From contig NZ_ATTE01000001.1 of the NCBI RefSeq assembly GCF_000419525.1, positions 1,488,001 to 1,552,000 of the forward strand: a DNA stretch of 64,000 bases, given 5' to 3'. Under the pieces are notes generated by a model that was not told the DNA's origin, did not search any database, and saw only the letters and a list, made by a program, of their open reading frames with translations. A program made the translations under genes and the position numbers. Shown piece by piece: positions 16,747 through 25,730 of this stretch; within the stretch, counting starts at the first letter, position 1, and each line of letters opens with the position of its first letter. This stretch comes from Leucothrix mucor DSM 2157. Its GTDB lineage: Bacteria; Pseudomonadota; Gammaproteobacteria; Thiotrichales; Thiotrichaceae.

Positions 16747-17691
16747 ATGAGCAATACCCAGCAATATCCTTTGTTATCTACCCAGTCACCAGCGTCGGTG
16801 GTAATGATCAGACCACACCATTTTCATCCCAACCCTGAAACGGCTGATGACAATGTGTTTCAGCAAGTTGAAGTGGTCGGCAGTCGCCAGGAAACCTCGG
16901 CAAAGGCCTATCAGGAAGTGACTGAGGCGGCGGACACCTTGCGAGCTAATGGTGTAACTGTTCACTTGTTCGAGGATGAATCGCAGCGCACGCCGGACTC
17001 GGTATTTCCAAATAACTGGTTCTCCACACATGCCGGTGGCCATGTGGCGGTGTATCCCATGTATTCGCGTAATCGCCGACTTGAGCGCCGTAGCGATGTA
17101 CTGGATATGTTGAAAACTGAGTATCGGGTGCAGGATACAATTGATTACTCTGGGCTGGAGCCAGACGGTTTATTTCTGGAAGGTACTGGTTCCATGGTAT
17201 TGGACCATATTGATCGGGTTGCGTACACCGCACGCTCCAACCGCGCCAATGCCATTGCACTGGAACGCTTCTGTACTCACTTTAATTTTGAACCAATGGC
17301 CTTTGATTCGGCGGATGAAAATGGCGTGCCGATTTACCATACTAATGTGTTGATGAGTATTGCAGAGCGCTATGTGTTGATTGGATCGGAGTTAATTTCT
17401 GAGCCACAGCGCCGTGCTGAAGTCTTGCAGCGCTTTGAAGCGACGGGCCGTGAGATTATTGAATTATCCAATGATCAGGTGCGCAGCTTTGCCGCCAACG
17501 CACTAGAGCTTGCCACGCCCGATGGCAAAGTGCTGGCGATGTCGGCGACGGCTTATGAAGCGATCTCGCCAGCGCAGCGAAAGCAGATCGAGCAATATGC
17601 GAAAATCGTGGCCTTATCAGTGCCTACCATTGAGCAAGCAGGTGGCTCAGTGCGTTGTATGCTGGCAGGTATTCACTTAACGCGTCGCTAG
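16747..17691 (+). CDS. ctlX: Citrulline-utilisation hydrolase CtlX / arginine deiminase-like
   Basis: 314 residues of the amidinotransferase/guanidine-modifying superfamily. Landmarks are VVMIRPHHFHPNPET at the N-terminus, the substrate loop DSVFPNNWFSTH with acidic residues, LEGTGSMVLDH, catalytic His in PIYHTNVLMS and catalytic Cys in VRCMLAGIHL near the C-terminus. These are the features of CtlX, a citrulline-related hydrolase, rather than the longer ArcA arginine deiminase. The ribosome site is weak (AAGGCGG, 16735-16741). A divergent AsnC-type regulator lies upstream. Confidence 0.85.
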   Translation: MSNTQQYPLLSTQSPASVVMIRPHHFHPNPETADDNVFQQVEVVGSRQETSAKAYQEVTEAADTLRANGVTVHLFEDESQRTPDSVFPNNWFSTHAGGHVAVYPMYSRNRRLERRSDVLDMLKTEYRVQDTIDYSGLEPDGLFLEGTGSMVLDHIDRVAYTARSNRANAIALERFCTHFNFEPMAFDSADENGVPIYHTNVLMSIAERYVLIGSELISEPQRRAEVLQRFEATGREIIELSNDQVRSFAANALELATPDGKVLAMSATAYEAISPAQRKQIEQYAKIVALSVPTIEQAGGSVRCMLAGIHLTRR

Positions 17692-17743
17692 GGTACTGAT
17701 AATATTGCAGAATTATTTATGCAAAATATTTAATGGCCTCAAC

Positions 17744-17785
17744 CTGATCTAGATCAATTTTTCCTTATTTGTGCGGGTTTAGAAT
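17744..17785 (+). promoter_or_regulatory. FNR-type class II promoter of ompW
   Basis: CTGATCTAGATCAA (17744-17757) matches the FNR box TTGATNNNNATCAA at 9 of 10 defined bases. The -10 element TAGAAT is at 17780-17785. The box centre (17750.5) is about 41.5 bp from the expected transcription start (about 17792), the class II activation position. E. coli ompW is FNR-activated, so the arrangement is conserved. Confidence 0.75.
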
Positions 17786-17813
17786 TCCCAACATCTTAAT
17801 AAGGAGTGACAAA

Positions 17814-18476
17814 ATGAACACGGTTAAAGGGATTGTACTAGCGGTCAGCTCTGCGCTGTTTGTGTTACCAATGGCGGCATCTGCTTATGATAAGGGTGAC
17901 ATTCTAGTAAAATTCGGTGCGGCTTCTGTGAGCCCGGAGTCTACCAGTGATGATATCGATGGTTTTATCGGTGCGTCGGTTGGTGCGGATGATGAAGTGC
18001 AGCTAGGTGTGTCTGGTACTTACATGGTGTCTGATAGGCTGGGTCTTGAGCTACTGGCAGCCACACCTTTTAGTCATGACATTACTGGTAAGGACCTGCT
18101 CAATGGTGCAGATATCGGTTCAATTAAGCACCTGCCACCAACCTTAAGCGCTCAATATTACTTCATGGGAAGTAAGAGCAAGTTCAAGCCTTATGTTGGC
18201 GTCGGCGTTAACTACACCGTTTTCTTTGATGAAGAAACAGGTTCGGATGCAGAAGGTTTAGGTTATAGCGATTTAGATCTTGATGACTCAATAGGCTTGG
18301 CTGCACAGGTTGGCTTTGACTATCAGTTGAATAACAAATGGATGTTAAATGCCTCTGCTATGTATGCAAAAATTGATACCACTGCAACTTTATCTGGTGA
18401 TGGTATTGATGATCTGACTGTCGATTACGACATTGATCCAATGGTTTATCGCTTGAATGTTGGTTTCACATTCTAA
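17814..18476 (+). CDS. ompW: OmpW-family outer-membrane protein
   Basis: 220 residues from ATG 17814, which has AAGGAG at the right distance; the in-frame start at 17769 lies inside the promoter region and is rejected. A signal peptide ends near AASA-YDKGD. The body has OmpW landmarks: GDILVKFGAASVSPE, LGLELLAATPFSHDI, the LPPTLSAQYYF strand, FKPYVGVGVNYT, and a C-terminal aromatic strand MVYRLNVGFTF ending in Phe, as outer-membrane barrels do. Eight strands are expected, forming a small hydrophobic channel. A terminator follows at 18492. Confidence 0.92.
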   Translation: MNTVKGIVLAVSSALFVLPMAASAYDKGDILVKFGAASVSPESTSDDIDGFIGASVGADDEVQLGVSGTYMVSDRLGLELLAATPFSHDITGKDLLNGADIGSIKHLPPTLSAQYYFMGSKSKFKPYVGVGVNYTVFFDEETGSDAEGLGYSDLDLDDSIGLAAQVGFDYQLNNKWMLNASAMYAKIDTTATLSGDGIDDLTVDYDIDPMVYRLNVGFTF

Positions 18477-18491
18477 ATAGTGATTGCTTCA

Positions 18492-18522
18492 AAAAAGCCT
18501 GCTGTCAATAGCGGGCTTTTTA
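18492..18522 (+). terminator. Rho-independent terminator after ompW
   Basis: AAAAGCCTGC pairs with GCGGGCTTTTT across an 8-base loop (one G-U pair), with a T-run built into the descending arm. Confidence 0.85.
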
Positions 18523-18622
18523 TTGCCTGAGTGTAATTCATACCTCGTTAAAACATCCTTTCTAAATGTCGTGAAGTAATAGGGCTATCGTACTGGAATT
18601 CGCATTGCAGTAACCAACCTGA

Positions 18623-19531
18623 TCAGAGGCTCTGCTTCGCTACAATTTGGTGTAGTAACTCCATGACCGCTTCAGCGCGCACACTGGTTTGTATATCCGC
18701 CGCACGGCTAATCACAATCTGTAACGATTTGCACAGCCCAGCTTCCAAAGGAACCATTTTGAGCTCCCCGCCATTATAGGAAATATTGGTTTGAGGGCGC
18801 TGATTCAGTAGGCTAAAGCCAAGTCCTGAAGCCACCATACAGCGCACCATTTCAAAACTGCGACTACGATAAGCGATCTCTGGTTGGCAGCCAATGCCAT
18901 TAAACAACGACAGGAAGTAATCGCCACTGTGAGGCAAATCCAGCAATATCATGGGCTCTTGAGATAATTGCTTTAAGGATATGGAGTCAAGCTTGGTCAA
19001 TGGGTGAGCGGCGGGTAATAAAACATAAGGCGGGCAATCTGCCAGCGGCTCATGATGAATTCGCTTGTCCTGATCCAAACCATAACTTAAGGCTAGCTCC
19101 AAATGGCCACTTAATAACTGAGCATCCAGCTTGGCCAGATTGTCTTCGGTGACATGGATTGATAGCGCGGGATACTCTTTGCGGGCCAGCTGTAACAAGC
19201 GCGGTATAACCAATGGGCCAAGCGTTGAAAAACAACCAATACGAATCTTGCCAGCCACTTGTTTGTTAAGCCCTCGCGCATAGTCATCTAAGGCGTCGGC
19301 TTGCTGTAACAGCTGCTTACATTGGCGCAGTAATGATTTGCCGTCTGCCGTTAAGGTAACACCTTGTGCCTTGTGACGGATAAACAGCTGGGTATCCCAG
19401 ATTTCTTCCAATTGACTTAAGGCAGCTGACAATGCCGGTTGGGAGATATGCAGTAATTTGGCGGCTCCGGCAACTTTTCCAGACTCTGCGATGGTCACGA
19501 AATAACGGATTTGCTTAAGAGAAGGATGCAT
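18623..19531 (-). CDS. LysR-family transcription regulator
   Basis: 302 residues. N-terminal HTH (LKQIRYFVTIAESGKVAGAA, then LLHISQPALSAALSQLE) and a substrate-binding domain with GKIRIGCFSTLGPLVIPRLL at its start and VRCMVASGLGFSLL late. This is the general CynR/CbbR-like layout. No divergent target is evident, since the next gene upstream (the split LysR) is on the same strand, so its regulon is unknown. Confidence 0.88.
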   Translation of the reverse strand: MHPSLKQIRYFVTIAESGKVAGAAKLLHISQPALSAALSQLEEIWDTQLFIRHKAQGVTLTADGKSLLRQCKQLLQQADALDDYARGLNKQVAGKIRIGCFSTLGPLVIPRLLQLARKEYPALSIHVTEDNLAKLDAQLLSGHLELALSYGLDQDKRIHHEPLADCPPYVLLPAAHPLTKLDSISLKQLSQEPMILLDLPHSGDYFLSLFNGIGCQPEIAYRSRSFEMVRCMVASGLGFSLLNQRPQTNISYNGGELKMVPLEAGLCKSLQIVISRAADIQTSVRAEAVMELLHQIVAKQSL

Positions 19532-19608
19532 GGATAAGCCTAAATTAACTAAAATTTATCTTTCATCGTAGTTAAATCAGTTTTTTATTTCAATTGAAAT
19601 CATTTAAA

Positions 19609-19921
19609 TTAAAACACCTTAACCAAATGGTCGATCAAGGCTCGAATTCGAGCCGTTAGGTGACGACCTGGTGGATACACCGCATGCAGGTCAATGGCGG
19701 AAGCTTCCTCAGCTTCAAACAAACACTTCAGCTCCCCACGTGCTAAAGCCTCCTCCACCGCATACAAAGGGCACATGCCAATTCCTAAGCCTCCGATCGC
19801 GGCCTGAGCGATAGCTCGTGGCGCATTGGAGTAAAAAGACCCTGTCACTGGAATAGTTACTTTTTCACCACCCACATTAAACTTCCAACTGCCGGTCTCG
19901 GAGGAAAATCGCTGTAGCAGG
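19609..19921 (-). pseudogene. 3' part of a LysR gene split by an ISAs1-type element
   Basis: This is the C-terminal half of the effector domain: RFSSETGSWKFNVGG, GSFYSNAPRAIAQAAIGGLG and the terminal LTARIRALIDHLVKVF. Joined to the segment ending at 21137 through the shared 10-bp duplication, the frame runs ...HNCLLQ|RFSSETG... without loss. The joined gene would encode about 296 residues. Precise loss of the element plus one repeat copy would therefore restore it. Confidence 0.85.
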
Positions 19922-21136
19922 CAGGGCAAACGCATGAACATAAATCAAACAATCAGTCCCAGAATATGGCATAAGTACTTCTCACTCCAGCCACAGCCTT
20001 TCCGTTTATTTTTGATGCCTAGCTTAATCGTCGTATCTTGTTTAAGTAAATTCAACGCAATTTGTCGGGCAGTGGCCAGGTTCTTAGCGGCAAATCCCTG
20101 CCGAGCGCGGGATTGATCCTCATTGAAAGCAACATCCAACACCCAATGCAGATTATTCTCCACCTGCCAGTGCTGGCGACTGGCGATCAGTACCGCCTCG
20201 GCGGACATCACCCGGCTACTCACAAAGTAACGAATATCACTGGTTTTCTTTTCGCCTACCTCCCGATCATACTGAATTGCGGCAACCGTTTTAGCCCCCA
20301 GCTCTTGAGTGCCGGCCACCCGGAAGCGTCTTGCACCGAACAACGGCGATACTCCTGACGGTGGTGTTTCGCATCCGTCATCACACTGAACGCTGGATCA
20401 GTCGGTGAGTCCTCCGGATGCTGTGCCCAATAACCCATAAAGTGAGTATCGATGGCGTTATACAGACTCCGTTGGTTCTTTTTAACCGCTAATAGGTAAT
20501 CCGCTTGCTGCTTCACAATTTGACTCGCAATCTTCTTTTGACAGCTCATTGCATCCGCCGTCACTAAGCACCCTTTAATCGCCAGCTTTTCCAGCAAGGT
20601 AGGGACTGCCGTGATTTCGTTTGACTTGTCATTTACCGTCTCCTGACCTAAACAAATACCCAGCTCAGTGGACCAGGCATTGACGGTATGACTGGTGGGG
20701 GCAGAGTGACCGCGGGAGCCACGTTGCGTTTTCCCATCAACCGCAATGACACCCGCTAACTCCGTTTGTACTAATGTGTCCTGTACCCATTCGATAAAAA
20801 TATCATGAAAATGCGCCGGATCCAGCAATGAAAACAAGCGGTTAAAGGTATCATGAGACGGAACACCGCCAGGGAGTTTCAGATAGCGACGAAACCAATC
20901 TTCACGGGTTTTTGCGTATAATTCGATGCTATTCCAGTCATCAGCACCACACAAAATACCGCAGACCGCCATAAAAATGGCTTCACTAAAGCGGTGGCTG
21001 CATTTGTTAGACTGACGAGGGTCGGGGAGTTGTTCGATGTATTCTAAGAGTGAGCGCTGACTCATGAAGAAAAATCTTCATTTTATAGGATACCTGGCCC
21101 TGAAATTGATTATTTTATGTTCATGCGTTTGCCCTG
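19922..21136 (-). mobile_element. ISAs1-family insertion sequence, 1,215 bp, complete ends
   Basis: Both ends begin CAGGGCAAACGCATGAACAT when read inward; the inverted repeats match perfectly for 23 bp. The element is flanked by a 10-bp direct repeat CTGTAGCAGG (19912-19921 and 21137-21146). Length and duplication size fit ISAs1-family elements. It interrupts a LysR gene. Its transposase is frameshifted, so the copy is probably no longer able to move by itself. Confidence 0.92.
19945..21065 (-). pseudogene. ISAs1-family transposase, frameshifted
   Basis: The N-terminal part (from ATG 21065) reads MSQRSLLEYIEQLPDPRQ..., with AVDGKTQRGS (first catalytic Asp) and LVTADAMSCQKKIA (second Asp), up to WPALKSWG. 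There the frame breaks at a run of five C on the plus strand (20295-20299). The second frame continues AKTVAAIQYDREVGEKK to RQHWQVENNLHWVLDV (Glu region) and the C-terminus at 19945. An intact copy would have one more or one fewer base in the run. Programmed frameshifting is not usual for this family, so I call it broken. Confidence 0.8.
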
Positions 21137-21712
21137 CTGTAGCAGGCAGTTATGCTCGGTCAGATCTTGCGGCTGTTTTGGCTCGCCATAGTTAGCTAAA
21201 TAGCTTGGTGATGCGACAACCACCACGCGCATATTCATTAGCTTACGCGCCACTAAACTGGAGTCTTCCAACTCACCAAAGCGAATCGCCAGATCAAAGC
21301 CTTCCTCTATCAGCGCGATATGTTGGTCGGATAGATGCAGGTCGATTTTTACATGTGGGTGCGCCAGTTGAAACGGGTGAATGGCTTCGACCAGTTTGCT
21401 ACTGCCAAAGCCGGTTGGTGCGGTAATACGGATGGTTCCGGCCAAATCCGCCTGACGCTCTTGTACCAAACCCTCTAACTCGTCTAGTTGATCCAATAAC
21501 GGCACGCAGCGGTTTAAATAGGCGCGACCAGTTTCAGTCAGCCCAACGCTGCGGGTCGTGCGGTTAAACAGCTGCGCGCCTAATCGCTCCTCCAGCTGTA
21601 AGACATATTTGCTGGCAAGCTTGGTGCTAATGCCTAGCGACTTTGCGCCGCTGGTAAATGACTTCTGCCGCGCCACCGCGACAAAGGTTCGCATGCCATC
21701 AATAGTATCCAT
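21137..21712 (-). pseudogene. 5' part of the split LysR gene
   Basis: Starts at ATG 21712 with the HTH (MRTFVAVARQKSFTSGAKSL, GISTKLASKYVLQLEERLG) and the first half of the effector domain (AGTIRITAPTGFGSSKLVEA; FDLAIRFGELEDSSLVARKL), ending HNCLLQ at the insertion. The truncated frame reads a few residues into the element and stops at 21110. A free HTH plus half-sensor is unlikely to be functional. The divergent glutathione transferase gene at 21842 is the probable former target. Confidence 0.85.
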
Positions 21713-21841
21713 TGTGTGCCTGATTTGTTTAAAAGTGATTATCTACATTTTAGCGATAATGTTTCCATAAATCGATATATTGTCTCTGAATTGTCAAGCA
21801 CCTATGCTGAGCACACTCAACGATTAATTAGGGAACTCAGC

Positions 21842-22462
21842 ATGTCAGACACTCTACGTATTTACAGTTTTCCGCTTTCCGGCCACTCGCATCGCGTGGT
21901 GTTATTTGCCAATCTGGCAGGTATTGCGCATGAGGTAATCAAGGTGGATTTAGCGACAGGTGAGCAAAAGCAAGCGCCGTATCTGGCGATCAATCCGCTT
22001 GGGCAAGTGCCTGCAATTCAGGATGGCGAGGCGACCATTTGTGACTCGAATGCGATTTTGGTTTATCTGGCGCGTAAGTATGCGCCGCAATACTTGCCGA
22101 CTGATCCGGTGCTGGAAGCTGAGGTGCAAAAGTTCTTAACTGTCGCGGCGGGTGATTTGATGTATGGAGCCTGTGCAGCGCGCTTGATCACGGTGTTTAA
22201 TGGCCCCTTTGATCCTGCATTTACAGCGTCGGTGGCAGAGGCTTATCTTGGCAGAATGGAAGCGCATTTAGCAGGGCGAGATTACTTAGTTGGCGAAAGT
22301 CCGACGATTGCAGATGTGGCTTTATACACTTACACCGCTCATGCGCCTGAGGGGAATATCTCCTTAGAAGCCTATCCGAATGTGCGTCGTTGGTTAGCCA
22401 CTATCGAAGCGCTGGATGGCTTTGTGCCAATGATTGAAACTAAGGTTGGTTTGCGTGCTTGA
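21842..22462 (+). CDS. Glutathione S-transferase
   Basis: 206 residues from ATG 21842 (preceded by GGGAAC; the upstream in-frame start at 21716 would overlap the divergent promoter). N-terminal domain: IYSFPLSGHSHRVVLF with catalytic Ser, INPLGQVPAIQDGE, and CDSNAILVYLARKY (Asp-Ser pair for the gamma-Glu of glutathione). C-terminal helical domain with DYLVGESPTIADVALYTY. The 130-bp divergent region is shared with the broken LysR gene, so this transferase has probably lost its regulator. Confidence 0.88.
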   Translation: MSDTLRIYSFPLSGHSHRVVLFANLAGIAHEVIKVDLATGEQKQAPYLAINPLGQVPAIQDGEATICDSNAILVYLARKYAPQYLPTDPVLEAEVQKFLTVAAGDLMYGACAARLITVFNGPFDPAFTASVAEAYLGRMEAHLAGRDYLVGESPTIADVALYTYTAHAPEGNISLEAYPNVRRWLATIEALDGFVPMIETKVGLRA

Positions 22463-22550
22463 TCGCTAAGTAATTCAATAAAATCGATCCCATCGGTTCC
22501 ATTGATGCTATCCGTTATTGGTTATTGGCAAAATAAATAAGGTAATGATT

Positions 22551-23555
22551 ATGCAAGATGACACTCCGGAAGCCCCTGAAGTAGCACTGTTTCATGCTGG
22601 CGAAATAGCGATCCAAATACGCGTGGGACGGCAAGATATGGCGGAGCGCTTTGGTCGTCGTGCTATTCATAATGAGATTCCGGAGCAGCATCGGGCATTT
22701 TATTCGCAGCTGCCATTTTTAGTGATTGGCAGTGTGGATGAGCAGGGCTGGCCTTGGGCATCATTAGTCTGTGGCCGGCCTGGTTTTGCGCACTCGCCAG
22801 AGCCGCAGACGTTGCAAATTAATGCCATGCCTGATTCATCAGATCCACTGGCGGCAGCGCTAAAATCAGGTGCGCCGTTAGGCCTGTTGGGGATTGAAAT
22901 GCCAACCCGCCGCCGTAATCGTTTAAATGCCAATGTGGCAGCGGTTGATAGCGATGGTTTTACCGTAACAGCAGTGCAAGCCTTTGGAAATTGCCCTCGG
23001 TTTATTCAAACCCGAGCTATTGAATTTGTACGGGAACCTCAACCTGCCACTGCGCCAACCGTCGTCAAAAAGCTAGATACTTTGGATGATGCGTCGCGTC
23101 AAATGATAGCAACGGCTGATACCTTTTTTGTCTCCAGCTATTTGCCGACAGAGGCCGATGCAGTAACGGAAGGCGTGGATGTCTCACACCGTGGCGGACT
23201 TCCGGGGTTTGTGAAAGTGGAGGGCAACACGCTAACGATTCCCGATTACAGCGGCAATAATTTGTTTAATACCTTAGGCAATTTCTTGCTGAATCCTAAA
23301 GCTGGGTTGATCTTCTCGGACTTCACTACGGGTAATGTGCTTATGCTCACCGGCACGGTCGACATTCTCTGGGAGGACTCTCCCGAGGCGCTGGCATTTG
23401 AAGGTGCAGACCGGGCATGGAAATTCACACTAGATCACGGCCTTTACTTGGAAGATGCGCTGCCATTTCGGGCTGAATTTGGGGACTATTCCCCCGCGAC
23501 CTTAAAGACGGGTCATTGGCCAGAAGCGCAGAAATCGGCAACGGCTCAGCTCTGA
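22551..23555 (+). CDS. Pyridoxamine 5'-phosphate oxidase-fold flavin-binding protein
   Basis: 334 residues. The start at 22551 has AAGG eight bases before it; ATG 22545 is an alternative. An N-terminal segment ends in HRAFYSQLPFLVIGSVDEQG, the FMN-binding strand seen in the PPOX superfamily, and a second barrel follows (HRGGLPGFVKVEGN, GNNLFNTLGNFLLNPKAGLI). The family includes fused proteins acting near glutathione transferases and ferredoxin-like partners. It follows the transferase by 88 bp on the same strand, so they may be cotranscribed. The reaction is unknown. Confidence 0.78.
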   Translation: MQDDTPEAPEVALFHAGEIAIQIRVGRQDMAERFGRRAIHNEIPEQHRAFYSQLPFLVIGSVDEQGWPWASLVCGRPGFAHSPEPQTLQINAMPDSSDPLAAALKSGAPLGLLGIEMPTRRRNRLNANVAAVDSDGFTVTAVQAFGNCPRFIQTRAIEFVREPQPATAPTVVKKLDTLDDASRQMIATADTFFVSSYLPTEADAVTEGVDVSHRGGLPGFVKVEGNTLTIPDYSGNNLFNTLGNFLLNPKAGLIFSDFTTGNVLMLTGTVDILWEDSPEALAFEGADRAWKFTLDHGLYLEDALPFRAEFGDYSPATLKTGHWPEAQKSATAQL

Positions 23556-23710
23556 CCCTATCCTCAAACAAGCTGCGCTATATCCAATTATCCGAGGATA
23601 AATAGGTTTAGCTTTGCCGCCTTAGTCCCTAGCGCCTATACTCCCCGCTTTGATCTGTTGATGAGTGCTAGTGAGTCGACACATCGCCACGCAGTAAGGG
23701 AGCAATACCA

Positions 23711-24577
23711 ATGCAAATCGCTTTTCTCGGAACCGGCCTGATGGGAGCACCAATGGTGCGTAATCTGGCAGCAGCAGGACACGATCTGCATATCTGGAAC
23801 CGCAGTCTTGATAAGGCTCAGGCGCTAAGCGGTTTTGCCACAGTGTACGAAACGCCAATTGAAGCGGTCGATGGTGCGGATATTGTAATCACCATGCTAT
23901 CCAATGGCCCCGTGACTGAGCACATGTTGCGAGAGCAGGGCGTTATGGCCGCTGCTCCGTCGGATGCTATTTTCATTAATATGGGCTCGGTTGAGCCAGA
24001 CTGTGATCGTCACCTATCGGCATTGGCAGTCTCGCAAGCTAAGCATTATCTGGATGCGCCAGTATCCGGTGGCGTGCATGGCGCTGAAGAGGCGACATTG
24101 ACTATTTTGGTTGGTGGCGATAAAGCTGTGATGGATGTAGTTGAGCCGGTGCTAACCGTGATGGGGACTCCGCATTATCTAGGCCCTGCAGGTTCTGGTC
24201 AGGTAGCTAAGCTAGCCAATCAAATGATTGTGGCCATTACCATCGGCGCAGTGGCCGAGTCATTTAAGCTGGCAGAAAGCGCGGGTTGCGATCCAGCCTT
24301 ATTGCGCACGGCATTACGCGGTGGCTTTGCTGATAGCAAGATTTTAGAACTGCATGGCAAGCGCATGGTCGATCGTGACTTTGAACCAGGCGGGCGCTCA
24401 TCCATCCAGCTAAAAGATCTGCATAATGTGCTGGCACTGGCGGCTGAGTCTAATTTAGATCTACCCATGACTGTGCAGGCAAAAAATGCCTTTACTGATT
24501 TGGTTGAACAGCATAATGGCGGCGATCTGGATCACTCAGCCTATTACTTATGGCTGGAGCGCAAAGCTAAAATCTAA
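23711..24577 (+). CDS. NAD(P)-dependent 3-hydroxyacid dehydrogenase (HIBADH/YihU family)
   Basis: 288 residues. Rossmann motif IAFLGTGLMGAPMVRNLAAA, substrate loop LDAPVSGGVHGAEEATLTIL, and catalytic Lys in GQVAKLANQMIV. The family interconverts beta-hydroxyacids and semialdehydes and includes YihU, which reduces sulfolactaldehyde to DHPS. The gene is convergent with, and overlaps by 4 bp, the sulfonate operon ending at 24574, so a sulfolactaldehyde or sulfoacetaldehyde reductase role is attractive but is inference. A tartronate semialdehyde or hydroxyisobutyrate enzyme remains possible. Confidence 0.82.
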   Translation: MQIAFLGTGLMGAPMVRNLAAAGHDLHIWNRSLDKAQALSGFATVYETPIEAVDGADIVITMLSNGPVTEHMLREQGVMAAAPSDAIFINMGSVEPDCDRHLSALAVSQAKHYLDAPVSGGVHGAEEATLTILVGGDKAVMDVVEPVLTVMGTPHYLGPAGSGQVAKLANQMIVAITIGAVAESFKLAESAGCDPALLRTALRGGFADSKILELHGKRMVDRDFEPGGRSSIQLKDLHNVLALAAESNLDLPMTVQAKNAFTDLVEQHNGGDLDHSAYYLWLERKAKI

Positions 24578-25728
24578 GCTTGCGCCACCAAATGCTGAAC
24601 CAAATCAGCCGGCGTATCACAGTGCAATTGCCCAAGTACCTGCTGTAATTCCTCTTTCAGCAGGTCAATGGTATGTGCTGCGCCGGTTTCGCCATGCGCC
24701 GCCACACCATACAAAAAGCTGCGACCAGAAAACACCATTTGCGCACCATTCGCTAGAAAGCGGGCAATGTCCACGCCGCTTTCCACGCCGCTATCCGCCA
24801 TCACCACAACATGCTCAGGCACGGCCTCGACTATCTCACGCAAACATTCCACCGATGAGCGAGCCGCATCCAACTGCCTGCCGCCATGGTTAGATACAAT
24901 CAAACCATCCGCGCCACACGCCACCGCCCGCCGTGCATCCTCTACCGTGATAATGCCTTTTACAATCAACTTACCCGACCATTGCTCGCGGATTTGTTTT
25001 AGCATCGGCTCATCGACCACATCTTTTAAGGTGGTACGCACATAATTGGCGATGTCTTCGATATTACTGAGGTTTTGAATATACGGCTGCAGCGAAGCAA
25101 ATTGCGGTAGCCCAGCACGTAAGGTGGCGATAGACCAGCTTGGGCGCAGGGCGCTTTGAAACACGGATTTTGGGGTGATTTTGGGCGGAATCGCCAAGCC
25201 ACTGCGCATATCTTTAGGGCGACGCCCCGCAACCGGTACATCAATGGTCACCACTAAATGTTTACAACCGACTGCTTCAGCACGGCGCATTAAATCTTTG
25301 CGAATTTCCAGATCAGACGGCGGGTATAGCTGAAACCAAAAGTGTTCTTTGGCAGCGGCTGCTGCACCTTCAATCGCCACTGTAGAGAGCGTACTGAGTA
25401 CAAATGGAATCTTGGCCTCATGGGCAGCTCGCGCATGAAATAGCGAGGCATCCGGCCACACCAAGCCACTTAAACCCAGCGGTGCAATCCCAAAGGGCGC
25501 TTGATAGGTTTGATCAAATACCGTGGTGGTCAGCGCCGGTGGCGTGTAGGGTTTTAGCGAGTCCGGTCGTAAATACACAGCATCCAGCGCCGCACGGTTA
25601 TGCCGGAGGGTGTGCTCCTGATTGCAGCCACCCTCGACATAATCAAACACAAATCCCGGAATACGCCGCTTGGCTCGCGCTTTTAAGTCAGCCACACAAG
25701 CTGATTGTCGGATTAGTGCTTGTACCAT
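24574..25728 (-). CDS. FMN-dependent alpha-hydroxyacid dehydrogenase (lactate/mandelate family)
   Basis: 384 residues, whole TIM-barrel family length. Landmarks: GFVFDYVEGGCNQE, APFGIAPLGLSG, WFQLYPPSD, LVVTIDVPVAGRRPKD, LIVKGIITVEDA, catalytic His-Gly-Gly-Arg in VSNHGGRQLD, and MADSGVESGVDI. It oxidises a 2-hydroxyacid and passes electrons to quinone or oxygen. It is the last gene of the DHPS operon, 2 bp after the sulfopyruvate decarboxylase gene. From that position the likely substrate is sulfolactate, giving sulfopyruvate. Known routes use SlcC/SlcD or ComC instead, so this would be an alternative enzyme. Confidence 0.88.
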   Translation of the reverse strand: MVQALIRQSACVADLKARAKRRIPGFVFDYVEGGCNQEHTLRHNRAALDAVYLRPDSLKPYTPPALTTTVFDQTYQAPFGIAPLGLSGLVWPDASLFHARAAHEAKIPFVLSTLSTVAIEGAAAAAKEHFWFQLYPPSDLEIRKDLMRRAEAVGCKHLVVTIDVPVAGRRPKDMRSGLAIPPKITPKSVFQSALRPSWSIATLRAGLPQFASLQPYIQNLSNIEDIANYVRTTLKDVVDEPMLKQIREQWSGKLIVKGIITVEDARRAVACGADGLIVSNHGGRQLDAARSSVECLREIVEAVPEHVVVMADSGVESGVDIARFLANGAQMVFSGRSFLYGVAAHGETGAAHTIDLLKEELQQVLGQLHCDTPADLVQHLVAQA

Positions 25729-25730
25729 GG

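Noticed and set aside
17769..17813. Longer ompW start
   Set aside because: It falls in the FNR-type promoter's -10 region and would put residues before the signal peptide; ATG 17814 has AAGGAG.
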